Source of the DNA: Rachycentron canadum
Lineage: Eukaryota > Chordata > Actinopteri > Carangiformes > Rachycentridae
DNA: 64,000 nucleotides
Assembly (NCBI GenBank): GCA_038496675.1
Contig: CM076654.1
Coordinates: 3,666,701-3,730,700 of the forward strand
Direction of reading: 5' to 3'
Position numbers and translations under genes: made by a program. Positions 1-11,283 of this stretch are shown piece by piece (the first letter of the stretch is position 1; every line of letters begins with the position of its first letter). A model generated the notes under the pieces. It had not been told where the DNA came from and searched no databases. It saw nothing but the letters and a program-made list of their open reading frames with translations.

Positions 1-506
1 TAGACAGTGGCATTAAGGGTTATTTTTTTCATGAACATATTTTTTTTTCATGACCAACAACAAATTGGTTCTTTATATCAGAATGAAGTTTATCTCTACG
101 CGTACTTACATTTCTTCATCAATATAACAATATTATCAATATGCCGATTAGATTTTTAAAGAAAGTTACCTAAGATTTTGTTCCTACGTTTGAAAACATG
201 TTATGCATTTGTCCCACAATGCAGTGGGCCTTCATTATTTTGATTGCATGTCTATTACAGGTACATCTTAACTTATATCCCCAGTTTATCAACTGAACAG
301 GCTCTGGTGAATTAAGTCTGCAACAGGAGGCTGGTGTCAGGCCGAACTCCATTCAAAAAACAGACAAAACAAGAATGTAGACACATGTTAACTGTGTTGT
401 CTGTATATTCACTTCTTCTTTGACATTCACCGAGGCCATGACACAGTGTCAACATGTTCGTACACTCGTTAAACGGTAAACGTTGTGTGTGTGTGTGTCT
501 CAGTAC
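1..506 (-). other. Intron of the SDR gene (no exon seen)
   Basis: This stretch lies downstream of the donor at 506 (minus strand, GTACTG) and would be the second intron of the short-chain dehydrogenase gene. I see no coding segment continuing the Rossmann fold, so the remaining exons should lie left of position 1. It is AT-rich with T-runs and nothing else I can support. Confidence 0.5.
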
Positions 507-679
507 CTCGGCAGCTCCACAGTCGGTGCACTGTTTGGCCACTTTGTTGAGGTTTTCCACGTCGCGGCCATTAAGAGCCAACAGGGCCCCGAGTTTGGCG
601 AACAGGACGCTGGTACCTGCACCGATGCCCGAGCTGGCCCCAGTTATCAGAGCCACTTTCCCCCTCAGGGAGTACATCT

Positions 680-729
<50 letters not shown>

Positions 730-878
730 CTTAACAGCTGTCCGCAGGGGCTCAACACGGAGAAATGAACTGTAACTTGGTTCCACTGTTAAAGCAAAGG
801 TTGAAATGTGACATGGAAACGGTGTTAAACCACAGAGCGACACCGCGAACTCACTTTAAATGCTTCGTCTGAGGCCAT
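507..878 (-). CDS. Short-chain dehydrogenase/reductase, N-terminal part (runs off left edge)
   Basis: Two exons of an SDR-family NAD(P)-dependent oxidoreductase. Exon 1 codes 855-878: ATG at 878-876, eight codons (MASDEAFK), then donor GTGAG. Exon 2 is 507-677, after acceptor TTTTAG, and ends at donor GTACTG; both junctions are phase 0. The joined 65 residues contain the cofactor glycine motif TGASSGIG (about residues 20-27), followed by FAKLGALLALNGR, the usual beta1-alphaA-beta2 of the Rossmann fold. The catalytic Ser-Tyr-Lys exons lie outside the window, so substrate cannot be inferred. The short N-terminal extension before the fold resembles the uncharacterised fish SDRs often named FabG-like oxidoreductases; I do not assign a symbol. 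Exon 2 alone has an in-frame Met at 677-675 and could be used as a start. The gene is in tandem with ppil3, whose poly(A) signal is only about 200 bp upstream of this ATG. Confidence 0.8.
683..727. repeat. (CA)n microsatellite in SDR intron 1
   Basis: About 22 uninterrupted CA dinucleotides directly adjoin the acceptor side of SDR exon 2, so on the transcribed strand a (GT)n tract sits just upstream of the TTTTAG acceptor. Confidence 0.95.
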
Positions 879-1585
879 TTCTGTGGCGTTTGCGCGCAGG
901 TTTGCACGAACTTGCTCGTGACAGGGACTCTTTGCTTCGTCCACTAGTGATGACGCAATTTGACGAGTCAGGTACGTACTCGTGCTGCAGTTCAAACCCG
1001 AGTGCAGCTTCACCAGGTCCAGCAACCTGTCAGGCATGTGCTGAATCACGACAAACAACAGTAATGTGTTCGGTACAAAAGCTTTATTTAGAACAAAACA
1101 CTGAAAAGTTGTTTACACAGACACATTAAAAAAAAAAAAAAAAAAAAAAGAGAGATACACCAGTGCTTTGTTTTTATGGTGTTGATCGTGACAGCATGAA
1201 AATGAATAAAAATGATTTGCACCTGTTCGCTGACATGACTTTAAATGAGAAACTTTTCAATTTTTTTTTTTGTTTTTTTAAATTCAGGTGTAATGACAAC
1301 AAAATTAAAGTCAGACCAACTGATTTTGCATCAGGTTGTCAAAGACAGTGACGATGGTGTTTAGCATTAAAACAGTAAGATACTTCTCACCTAAAATGAC
1401 ATAAATTCAAAAACACACCTATTGGGAGAGTCTGGTGTAAAAACCTAATTTTGTTTATACAACTTAACGTTTCACAGTCTCATTCAGCGTCCTGTAAATT
1501 CAATATATTTAGCATTTTAATTTGGCAAGGTATTGTACATGGTGTCATTTTGTGAATTAAAAAAAAAAAAAAAAATTCAAGTTGG
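879..1585 (-). other. SDR upstream region and ppil3 3' UTR
   Basis: From the ppil3 stop codon leftwards, this is AT-rich sequence with poly-A/T runs, consistent with a 3' UTR of about 0.5 kb. The compact 879-1065 part would have to hold the SDR promoter and 5' UTR. No TATA box was recognised and no other gene was seen. Confidence 0.5.
1083..1088 (-). terminator. Poly(A) signal, likely ppil3
   Basis: TTTATT on the plus strand is AATAAA on the minus strand, about 500 nt past the ppil3 stop and before the SDR start. It is the best-placed signal for ppil3 3'-end formation. Confidence 0.5.
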
Positions 1586-3198
1586 CTATCCAGCAAAAGG
1601 GTTAGCATGAATGGTCACATCCTTAATCCGTGTTTCAGTCAGTGGTCGAAACGTCTTCTCATTGACAGGCAGTTTCTCCAGTTCATCCAGTGTTTCCAGG
1701 CCATCGATGATCCTACATGTTGGAGAGTGAGATGTCAGCTGTGAATCTAAAAGAACTAGAGTCATGCAGAGGCTTGCGCAAAATGGCCCCCTGGACTCCC
1801 TTCAGTTATATATTATGTATTATATAAATAAAAAGATGTTATCAATCAATAACTGCCAAGCACACTCTAACCAGCCGCCTGGAGTCCAAACTCTTTTCAC
1901 TGCATCACTCTCTGTTATGTCCCAGCCACTATTTTGATCTCACATAACCATAGACTCATTTATTTATTTACAGATTACATACTTTCCAAACACTGTGTAC
2001 TTCATGTCCAGATGAGGCTGTTTGGCATATGTGAAGAAAAACTGGGAACCATTCGTATTGGGGCCATTATTAGCCATCGAGACCACTCCTCTCACATTGT
2101 GCTGAAATCAGAAGAACACAACAGTTACAATATTTAACTCTTGAACCCTGAATGAAAAATATTTAGGTAAAAACCAGCCAGAGGAGGCACTCACTTTCAA
2201 GTGCTCACTGAACTCATCTTCGAATTTGCGACCCCATATACTTGTTCCTCCTTTGCCTGTGCCTGCGTTATTGAGTAAAATGTAACGCATTAAAGCCAAA
2301 AGGTGAGCATGTGAATTCTGACATTTCTGATATTGATCAGGCAGAAGACCAGTCCCGTACCTGTAGGATCTCCAGTCTGAACCATGAACCCTTTAATATT
2401 TCTGTGGAAGTTGCAGCCATTGTAGAATCCACTGCCACACAAAGCAAGGAAGTTCTATAAAGATCACAACAAGGGACATGATGTGATTTACATGACCTCG
2501 TCGAGGAGAATATACCAATGCAATTAAATGACAGTTACGATATAGGTCTCCATGTATGTATCATGTCACAACAAGGTGCCTTAAGCAATAATTTAAAGAC
2601 ATCCACCTCTCAGTTTCTGATCAGGTGCTAATGTTAAAACTCCAACTCCTGAGGTCTGAGTCTCCCAAACACCACTGAACTATCAGCGTTTCAAACCCAG
2701 AAGGATGTGGATTCGGGCTCTTCTTCCATTTTAATACAAAACGTAACTGAATGTGCAAAACAATCAATTGCGCTCCAGCACCGGAAACACAGCCGAACAA
2801 CAGTGATGGGAAGCGTCGCCATGTTGTTTACATGGAAAGAAACGGTGAACCAGGTAACTGACCTCACATGTCCTCGGTGTGCGCTCACAGAACAACTCAA
2901 TTTTAATCTCTCCTACGTCTGTATGAAGAGTAACAGCCTGAAAAATGATAAGATAGAAAGATAGAACAAAATTGGATGAAAGTCTTAAAACGTTAATTTT
3001 CTGTGATGTTAACTATCTAGCTTAGCCTGTTGCCGGGATAACAAACATTAAGATATAAAGTGTCGTTAGCTGACTGGCTAACTGGCTCCTAGCTGTGTTA
3101 AGCCATAATATAATACTAGTCAATAAGTCATTGTGCTGTTTAGCTCATTAAAATGTGACAACAACCTACTGAAAACTTACTACAATGAAATTTACCAT
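1586..3198 (-). CDS. ppil3: Peptidyl-prolyl cis-trans isomerase-like 3 (cyclophilin family)
   Basis: Six coding exons: 3196-3198, 2863-2937, 2361-2454, 2195-2262, 1983-2101 and 1586-1712. All have GT-AG borders and joined frame, giving 161 aa, the same length as human PPIL3. The start ATG is the last three bases of exon 1, directly followed by donor GTAAAT; exon 2 then opens with AVTLHTDVGEIKIE. Cyclophilin active-site residues are visible: FHRNIKGFMVQTGDP (Arg44, Phe49, Met50, Gln52), then NGPNTNGSQFF and HLDMKYTVFGK. His110 replaces the Trp that confers cyclosporin binding in cyclophilin A, as in human PPIL3. The protein ends in HANPFAG. The family catalyses proline isomerisation, and PPIL3 is known from spliceosomal complexes; that role is from the family, not visible here. 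PPIL3 is a small single-domain cyclophilin without targeting or RNA-binding extensions, which matches this sequence. Confidence 0.96.
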
Positions 3199-3850
3199 TT
3201 CAAAACCTGCGTCTGTGAGCAAGTGCGTCGGAGAAATATGTCCGTGTGTGGCCATGTACCCGGCGTTGAAAGGTTCCCGGTTCCGCAGGGGATTTTAAGT
3301 TATGGGCACAAACGCGGGAAATTCAAACGGATTTTTATTATTATTATTTTTTTTTTACATTTGTCGCTGTTAAGATGCGTAGATCTGTGACTTATTTGAA
3401 TATATTGCGTTGAGGAGTAGTTACAGCTCAATGGAAACAGGTAGACTTTGGGTTTGACTGAGCTACAATGTGGTGAGCTTCAAAATCAAATCTGATTGCC
3501 CTTCATGTCACTGTCAGCATTTGAACAATTCATGTACAAATTCATTTTTCAAAGCCTTCTCTGATCGATTATTACCATATTTGATTGGAGCTAATTTGAT
3601 TATTATGAGCACAAAACAAGACAATGCAGCTTTCAGGGCTGACCTCCAGACAGAGCCTCAACATTAAGGAGGGTAATATATAAAGGTGATGAAGTCTTGA
3701 TTTAATAGCATGTCCCCCATACAGATGTTCCCTGTAAAATGTATGAGCACCTCCATGTTTCTTCGTAAAAACCGTCTGAATTAACATTAGGACTACATCC
3801 AACATCCATCAGAAGCTGAACAGAAACAAATGCACATTTGGTCAACCAAC
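3199..3850 (-). other. ppil3: ppil3 5' UTR/promoter and intergenic spacer
   Basis: About 3199-3330 is relatively CpG-containing and presumably holds ppil3 exon 1 and promoter. From 3330 to 3850 the sequence is AT-rich spacer before the inferred 3' end of lrrc8a. No coding exon was recognised. Confidence 0.45.
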
Positions 3851-6800
3851 TTTATTTTATTTTACCCTAGGGGATGATGTACAAGAGAGGATGAGACATG
3901 TTCAAACAGAATAACTCAGTGTCACATCATTCATGTCAATACTGTTGCATCAATGATTTCCTTTTAATTAAAAATGTTTGGCAAAGAAAAAAAAATACAG
4001 CACAAAACCAAATTTCAACTATGGTGACTGGAATTGAGTTGGGGGACACTGTCAATGACTTTGTACTCAAAATAATTTTAAGAGGACAAAGAACATGGAT
4101 GGATATCAAGGGGTGACAGTCCCATAATGCGAACCTACAAACACACACTCAAACACACTTCATCTGTACTAATCACAATAACAATTCTGACATGACACAT
4201 CTCAATTAATACATGGTAACTGACAAAAACAAAGAATCAAGGTTAAACCAAGTGGCTTCCTTAAAATCACAAAACACATTTTGTTTTAAACCAGCAGTCA
4301 ATATTAAATACACCAAACTAGAAAATAATGTATAGAAATGCATATAAAAATGTTATCACAACTGTTTAAATAAATAAAAATAGGTGTAATAAAAAATAGG
4401 CAATCAACTCAAAAAAGAAGTGAGTACTAGCTGGTTTCCTGAGAAATTTAGTTATACTATCATAATAGCTGTCAAAATGAAAATAAAATAAAATGAGTCA
4501 AACGGAAAAAAAAAAGGAAAAAACAAAGAAAAAGATTAACAATGACTGTGAGAAAAAAAAAAACTAATCTATTTACTGATATCGACGTTATCAGCAGTCC
4601 AGACGATGTATTTCTTTTTTTTAAATGTACTGGCCATTTACTTGCAGTGACTCAACAATTGACATTTGTGATGTCGCCTTAAATTATGCTAGTTGATTGT
4701 CTTAATCTGTGTTGTATTGCTGAGGCATTCTGGATATTCTTTAAAATGCTCCAGTTGGGACTTTAAGGAAAGAATGAGGAGTATTTTTTTTTTTTTTTTT
4801 TTGTAAAATACTTAAATAGTAATCAAATACCATTTAAATCTCATGGCTGACAGTCATCCACTTGAACCTTTTCCCATACCAGAAAAAAAAAAAAAAAAAA
4901 TACAAAAACATGCGTTGTATACATTAAGCTGTATACCATTATTTGCATTTACCTAAATGTAACTTGTGGGGAAGGTGCTATAGTGCAAAAGCATTCTCTA
5001 GGATCGAAAATCTCCCCTGACCTACTTGATATTCTCACCACCACGTTGGTAAAATGTGACAAAAAGAATGCCCATGCACATTAGAAAACTACATCACTAC
5101 TGACTTTTACATAGTTTAAATAAAGGCAATATTGCACAATATAGGACAGTTAAAATTAATGTACACAACTCTTCCTATGCTTTTCATCCCAGTTACTGTA
5201 CTATATATATTGCTACGGTCCAAGTTTTCTTGCAGTTAGGTTTATTAAAACATAAACTGATATTTTATTCTCAGAGTAAACACAAGAACCCCTGTTGTGT
5301 GTTGTGCTGTGTCCAAGCTGTGCATTGATCTTGAATTCCCCATTTTTAGCAAGATGCTGTTTACTGTGGCAAAATGCAAGTTCAGAAAAGTTCCTCTAAG
5401 GCAAAAAAGTGTGAAACTTCTCTATGATCACACTTTAAAACCAGAGAAATAAATGATAACAATTAGATGACCTGACCTGACCTGACAAGTATGGAAGCCC
5501 ATTAATGACGTGATTTTTTTTTCTCAAATTAAAGCCCAAAATAACTAAAAATACATTAATTAAAATATACACAAAACTGTGGCATAACATGACAGCAAAA
5601 CAAAATTGTGAAAAGCCAAGACAACATTTGCGAACCCAGTTGCTTTAAAGTGTTTTAACTATGCAAGTCTTTTTATTTTTTTCCCCAATTTACTGTAATA
5701 TTTATGACTTTTTAATAAAGTTTTTTTTTTTTTTCCCTGTTAGGGATTGGTTAAGATTCGAGATGAGTATCTGGAACAAAAACAGACACACACACACACA
5801 CACCCAAAAAAAACGCCTCACACACACAATTAAATAATTTTAAAAAAAGTCATTGTCAACGAACTTGCGTTACTTCAGCAATTAATATTTAAACCCAACT
5901 GCTAGACCTGCTAGACCAGATCACTTTTACAAATAAAACTGGCAGACGTTTTAGTGGATAATTAAAATTATTATGTTCTCACACTCTGTCAGCAGTGCAG
6001 AGAGTTAAAGCTGCACCAGGGCAGAGCCTGTGTAAAATTCAAGCTAGCACAGCTAACGTCACAAGGTGAAGCTATAACACAGAGCAATGTCTCTTCAATC
6101 ACATTTGAGACACCATGTGTTCATTATACTTGCCCAAATTGATTTTTAATGTCAACATAAGACAAACAGCAGAACTGCCCATTACCATTTTGTCCCGGGT
6201 TATCTAGTGCGGCTTTAAAAGAAATCTTGCAGCATTTTCAGAGTGCGATCATTTGTTTGAACGGAAATAACAGAACCATGACAAACAAACAAAAAAAAAA
6301 AAAAAAGGAGCAAAATAAAGTTAAGGCAACTGACCTGACATTCATGGCTCTTTTCAATAATGCCTCCTAGTCTGTCTTCCCACTGAGGTGACTATATTAC
6401 AAATTTTTTTTTAAGTGGAACTTAGCTTTTTGAAGCAAAAGCTACATTTTTTTTAAAATTTAGTGATGGTTTACAAGTGGCCATTTTGGACCTTATTGCA
6501 TTATTCTTTCATATAATATATAACAAAAAAACTGATTAAAATCACTAAATTGTTATTCAACTCATCTGAATGATTTCTGTGTTCATGATGTAGCAATTAG
6601 GATTAGGACATTAGCAGTGGCTGTAAAGTCACACACAGGTGAGCAACAGCTGCACTGAACATTGCACAATATTCGATTGCTACAGTTCAGTCATATTAAA
6701 ATATGACAATATCTTCCCGAATAAGTGAAAAACATCATATTACAATGTTAGAATAAAAAAGAACAAAGTCAGGTGTCCAGAGAACAGATTTGAGGACATA

Positions 6801-8731
6801 TCTGGTCATTAACTTGTTTGCAGACAGTAGCACTCAACTAACAGGGTCAAGTAACATGTAGACCAGTGGTTGCATCCACCATATCAGGGGTAATAAAGCA
6901 ACTGAGTGTTTGATTTTGTTTGACTGAGATTCAGACATATTTCAACATTTCAAAGACATTTCCACATCACTATGTTATCCTCTCACCTCATTTGAATTCT
7001 TATGGAGCAGACATAACTCATCCAATTAAAAACCATGTCACCATTCTTCCCATATTTGTTCATTTTGTTTTGTGCAATTGCAAATAAAAACTGTGAATGC
7101 AGCAAGACCATGAAATAGATTTGCTGAATTCCCTCTGCTTAGTACATCGACAGTAAGGGCCGGGTATCCACTTCCTGATAACATGCTTCAATAATGTAAC
7201 CGTGTGGGTGGGTGAGTTGATGTTTTGCTGGTGCACTGGGTAGCATTCAGTACAGTAACTGCCCTTCCTCAAACACAACATGCATCTTTCTCCAGAAAGA
7301 AACCATCAACCCTTCCGCCCTGCCATAGGGATGTCACGATACCAGATATTTGGTAGTCAGTACCAATACCAATGAAATTCCATGATTCTCAATACTAAAA
7401 AGAAAACAACAGAGGTTGCTGCACACCCTTAACACAGTCAGCGTGCAAGCAGCAGCTTTGACTAAAAGTCAGTATTATATACGGCAATGACAGGAGCCAA
7501 CTAAATGCGAGCACCCGGTGAGCCTGAACAAGCTAACAAACGTTAGCCTGTGTGAAACGTAGTGTGAGGAGTGTAGTTACGTAAACAGGGACTGGACGCA
7601 TGTCTTTGAGATGCTTAGACACACCAGACACACCAAATGCTCTGTGACAGTTTGTTTTTTTGGTTGTGTATAAACGGTCCCTGCTGATCCGCATCAAATA
7701 CAAAACATCTTAGTGTCTTAGTGTGATTTTTTTTCCATGTCATGGTAGACCTGGTTACTGTGCCTGCCCCCTTCCTCTCTTCTGAGTTTGATGTCAGACT
7801 AGATTACTATTTGTGGTGTTATTACACTGTCCTCATCAGTCCTTGATGAATCACATCTCCCGTGCCTGCAACATCAGCACCACCACAATTTCACAATTTT
7901 GGCATCGACTTGGTACCGAAGTGTTGACTCTCGTGCCATCTCTGCCCTGCTAATGTAACTCAAGGATCGCGCCCTTTAGTTTAATATCAAATGTTGTACT
8001 GCTGATGTACCATGACTCAGGCTAGCCAAAGACAACTCCTCCTCTGCAGCACATTTCTAACACATTATACTCTTCGTCTAAGCTTACAACTTGTCTTGAC
8101 ATGACTCATCAGCTCTCCTTGATTTGGGATTTTGCATCATGCTCTCACGGTTTCCTTTACATGTTCAAACAAAGCACATATTAAGGCATGTGTTAACCAC
8201 TGTCAGTTAGAATTTGTGTCAGGTCTATTGTGGACAAGTGAAGCGTGGAAAGCTTTGACACAGACCTTTCCTGTGTTCATGGTTTTTCCTTTGCATGTTA
8301 CGTTGCAACTGGGAGCTCAGTGCAGCTCTGAACAACTGAAGCAAGTGATGGTTGCAGTTTGACTATCAATGTATACATAGAAATTAGGAGGGAGGGCCAA
8401 GAGATCACCTTGCTACCTCATGTGCCAATCACAATGGCACGGCTTCGTTATTGCCAAAAAGTATCACTACTAGGTTACAGTGGAAAGACTCAAGGGGATT
8501 CTAGGGGATTCAAAAATAAACTGGACAGTTGGGAGCAAAGGACCAGAAGCTATTAGAATTAGTATTTTGGTTCTGCCAAACACTGACACTGGTTCTTGAT
8601 ACCCAACCTTACTGGCAGTACACTGTAGCAGGTCTACTGCCTACTTCAAGCCTCCTGGACAGCATGGGCATTCCTGCTGTGTCAGGGCCCAGTTGGTGGG
8701 TATCTGTTTTCACTCATGGTGACAGACCTGT
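3851..8731 (-). other. lrrc8a: Apparent long 3' UTR of lrrc8a
   Basis: The 4.9 kb after the lrrc8a stop codon has no coding exon on either strand. It is strongly A-rich on the plus strand, so U-rich in the lrrc8a transcript. Two overlapping AATAAA signals on the minus strand (plus-strand TTTATT at 3851-3856 and 3856-3861) mark a plausible distal end. Earlier candidate signals exist near 5234, 5263 and 5668, so shorter forms are possible. A hAT-like element lies inside (7327-7943). Treating the whole stretch as one UTR is inference; RNA-seq would decide. Confidence 0.5.
7327..7943. mobile_element. hAT-like non-autonomous DNA transposon
   Basis: A 617-bp element without a transposase frame. 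Its left end begins AGGGATGTCACGATAC and its right end, reverse-complemented, reads AGAGATGGCACGAGAG, a 12/16 match as terminal inverted repeat. Next to it lie GCCCTGCC (7317-7324) and GCCCTGCT (7944-7951), a 7/8 match of the size of a hAT target duplication, although two extra bases (AT) sit between the left copy and the repeat end. The opening GATGTCACGATACC, with 'GTACCAATACC' nearby, is a pattern I recognise from many teleost genomes. Insertion is within the inferred lrrc8a 3' UTR. Confidence 0.65.
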
Positions 8732-11276
8732 TTAAGCTTGTTCTTTGTCAACCTTCCACAACTGTTCCTTAACCTCTGTGGGCAGCGTGTTGAAGAGGTC
8801 CTCCTCCACCACGAGGCCGGTTCTCTTTAGCTGTCTGCACTCGCTCAGCTCCACGGGCAGGCATTCCAGGCGGTTTCCTCGAAGCTCTAGCTGTGTCAAC
8901 CCAGTAAGCTCTCCAAAGCGCGACGGCAGAGACTGCAGGCAATTGTTCCCCAAGTTCAAGGTGCGAAGCTTCTTGCACTGGAACAGCTCATTAGGCAGAC
9001 TTTCAATCTTTATTTCAAGGTGAGGAGAGCATTGAGAAGGGGGAGAAAAGGCAAAGGATTATGATTTGTAACTTTAGATCAGCAGATGACCCACAATGGA
9101 TAAAAAATATCCAATATACAAATCAACAAAAAACAGTTATAAACAGTCGTATTCAAATACTCACCCTGTTGGCTGTCACTGCCAGGTACTGGAGATTCTG
9201 GAGGAAGCCGATGTCAGTTGGGATATAACTCAGGTTGTTATGGCTCAGGTCCAGGAAGCGCAGCTTGCGGCAATAAAACAGTTGGCTGGGGATCTTTTCA
9301 ATCTTGTTCCTGTTCAGGTACAGCTTCTCCAGGTTGGTGAGAGTGCCAATCTGGATGGGAATGTAGGCAATCTGGTTGTACCAGAGCTTAAGGCAAACCA
9401 GCCGATGAAGGTGCTGGAAGCTGATGATCTCCTCAATGGTCTTCAGGTTGTTGTCCTTCAGGTCGATCTCCTGCAAGTTGTGCAAGCTGAAGATTGAGTG
9501 CGGTATTCGCTCTAGATCGCAGCGAATGAGCTCCAGTTCCGTCAGGTTCACCATCTTCTTCAGGCTGTTGAGCACCATCAGCTTGGTGCCTTCATTGTTG
9601 ATGGAAAGCTTCTGGAGGTGCATGCCCACATCAGTCACCACCTGAGGTAGCTTGGTGAGATTGCTCTTCAGACGAAGAACTTTGAGCCTCTTGAGCTCTC
9701 GGAGCCCATCGATGACAATGTAACGGTTGTTCTCGGCGCTGAGATTCCCTGTCAGATGAAGCTCACTCAGGTTCTTCAAACTGTAGATCCATAGGGGAAT
9801 CTCTTTGATGTCAGTGAACTTGATGTGCAGAGATTTCAAGTTCTCGCGCAAAAAAGCCAAAGCCGGAGCTTCGATTTTTGCTGGTGTGTGATACAGCCAC
9901 ATCTCTCGCAGGTTGACCAGCTGGGCGATGATCGGGGGGATGGTGACATCCGAGATAAGCTCCAGTTTGAGGACCTCCAGCTCCATCAGGTCAAACACTG
10001 TGTCTGGAATGCCACTCAGCATAAAAAGGTGCAACTCCAGCTTCTCCTGAGAGTTCTTAGTTATCCTCTGCCTGAGCTTGTCCAGTGTCCACTCATTGTT
10101 GAGGTTCAGCTGCCTCAGCTTGTTTTCGCTTACTTCTGAGAGGAACACGGCAAAGCGTTTGGAGTACAGTGGGTCATACTGGTCAATCATGTGCAACATG
10201 AATGCAAAGTCATTCTTCACATCAGGTATGTCACTGTAGCTGCTCTCTTCCCGTATTGACTCAAAGGAGTATTTCTTCAACGAGCGCCGAAGCATCCAGC
10301 AAAGTGTGTACATGCAGATCAAACCATACACCACCACTAAGCTAATGTAAAAACAGGCTAAGATTTTAAAAAGTGTTGCCAACGGATGTGCGCAACGATA
10401 CACGCTGTAACCCGTCAGACTCTCTATATTTACTGAACAATCAACACTGAATTTAATATCGTGCACATAATACCCTGTGTAGCAGATTATCAAAATAAAC
10501 TTAATGACTTTGATAATAGTCTGACGGATGTACAGCCTGTACACAATGTCTCCCTCTTCAACGTGTATACGGAACTTTTTCACCTTTTCAAACAGGGCTT
10601 TTGCCTGTTCGCCCTCTTTTTTGTCCAAAACACCTGTCTCTGTTCTATCCACAATACCTTGCTCAAAGCGTGTCTTTGTCCGTTGGAGCATAGGTACACT
10701 TGCTTCAACATCCTCACTGATAACGGACTCCTTGTGGTCCATTGAGCCGTTCATTTTCATTGGTTTTGGATCACTCTCTTCGACCACTGTCTCAGACAGT
10801 GCCCTAGTTGTCCATGGGGAGTCAAAGCATTTCAGCAAGATTGATACAAAGTGCTCTAGTTTGGAACTAGTCCGTGGAAACTTAAACCAAAAGTTGCTGC
10901 AAGCTAGGAAAATAAGGGTGTGAAGTAACACTAGGTAAGGGAAATACTTGGCAAACCAGTGCAATCTATTCTCATAGCACACTGCATCAACATAGTTGTA
11001 CTGGTGGCGGTCCAGATCATACTGGATCCCTTTGGGCTCCAAGTACAATGATGTAGAGAACGTGGAATTGAAATTCTTCTTGCAGGTCTCATTGACCACC
11101 CACTTGCAAGGCAGGCAAATCATCTTGTCCTGGGTGACCTGCAGTGTTCCTCCAAACACAGAAATCATGAGCATAACAATGGAGATGTAGTCGGTGAACA
11201 CATCCCACCATGGTTTCAGGATGCGGTATGCTGGCTGTGTGTCCACAAAGTATCGCAGCTCAGTGATGGGGATCAT
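8732..11276 (-). CDS. lrrc8a: Leucine-rich repeat-containing 8A, VRAC channel subunit (SWELL1)
   Basis: Two coding exons, 9165-11276 and 8732-9007, joined at phase 0 (Arg of TANR to IESLPNELF), give 795 aa; human LRRC8A is 810. LRRC8A is the obligatory subunit of the hexameric volume-regulated anion channel in the plasma membrane and carries chloride, amino acids and osmolytes on cell swelling. Four membrane segments are visible near residues 23-47, 112-130, 253-273 and 302-327, after the conserved N-terminus MIPITELRYF. Extracellular cysteines 54, 57, 65, 100, 280 and 295 are kept. The Arg corresponding to the human filter Arg103 is Arg90, in YDLDRHQ. The rest is about 15 leucine-rich repeats ending WKVDKEQA. 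The first extracellular loop is shorter than in human and accounts for most of the length difference. Teleosts often have two copies (lrrc8aa/lrrc8ab); I cannot tell which this is. The coding exon starts at 11283, seven bases before the ATG, after a CACAG acceptor. Confidence 0.97.
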
Positions 11277-11283
11277 GGTTTAT

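Noticed and set aside
571..843. Frames rich in Cys-Val or Thr-His repeats around CA/GT microsatellites (also 49356-49729, 52213-52401)
   Set aside because: Direct translations of dinucleotide repeats.
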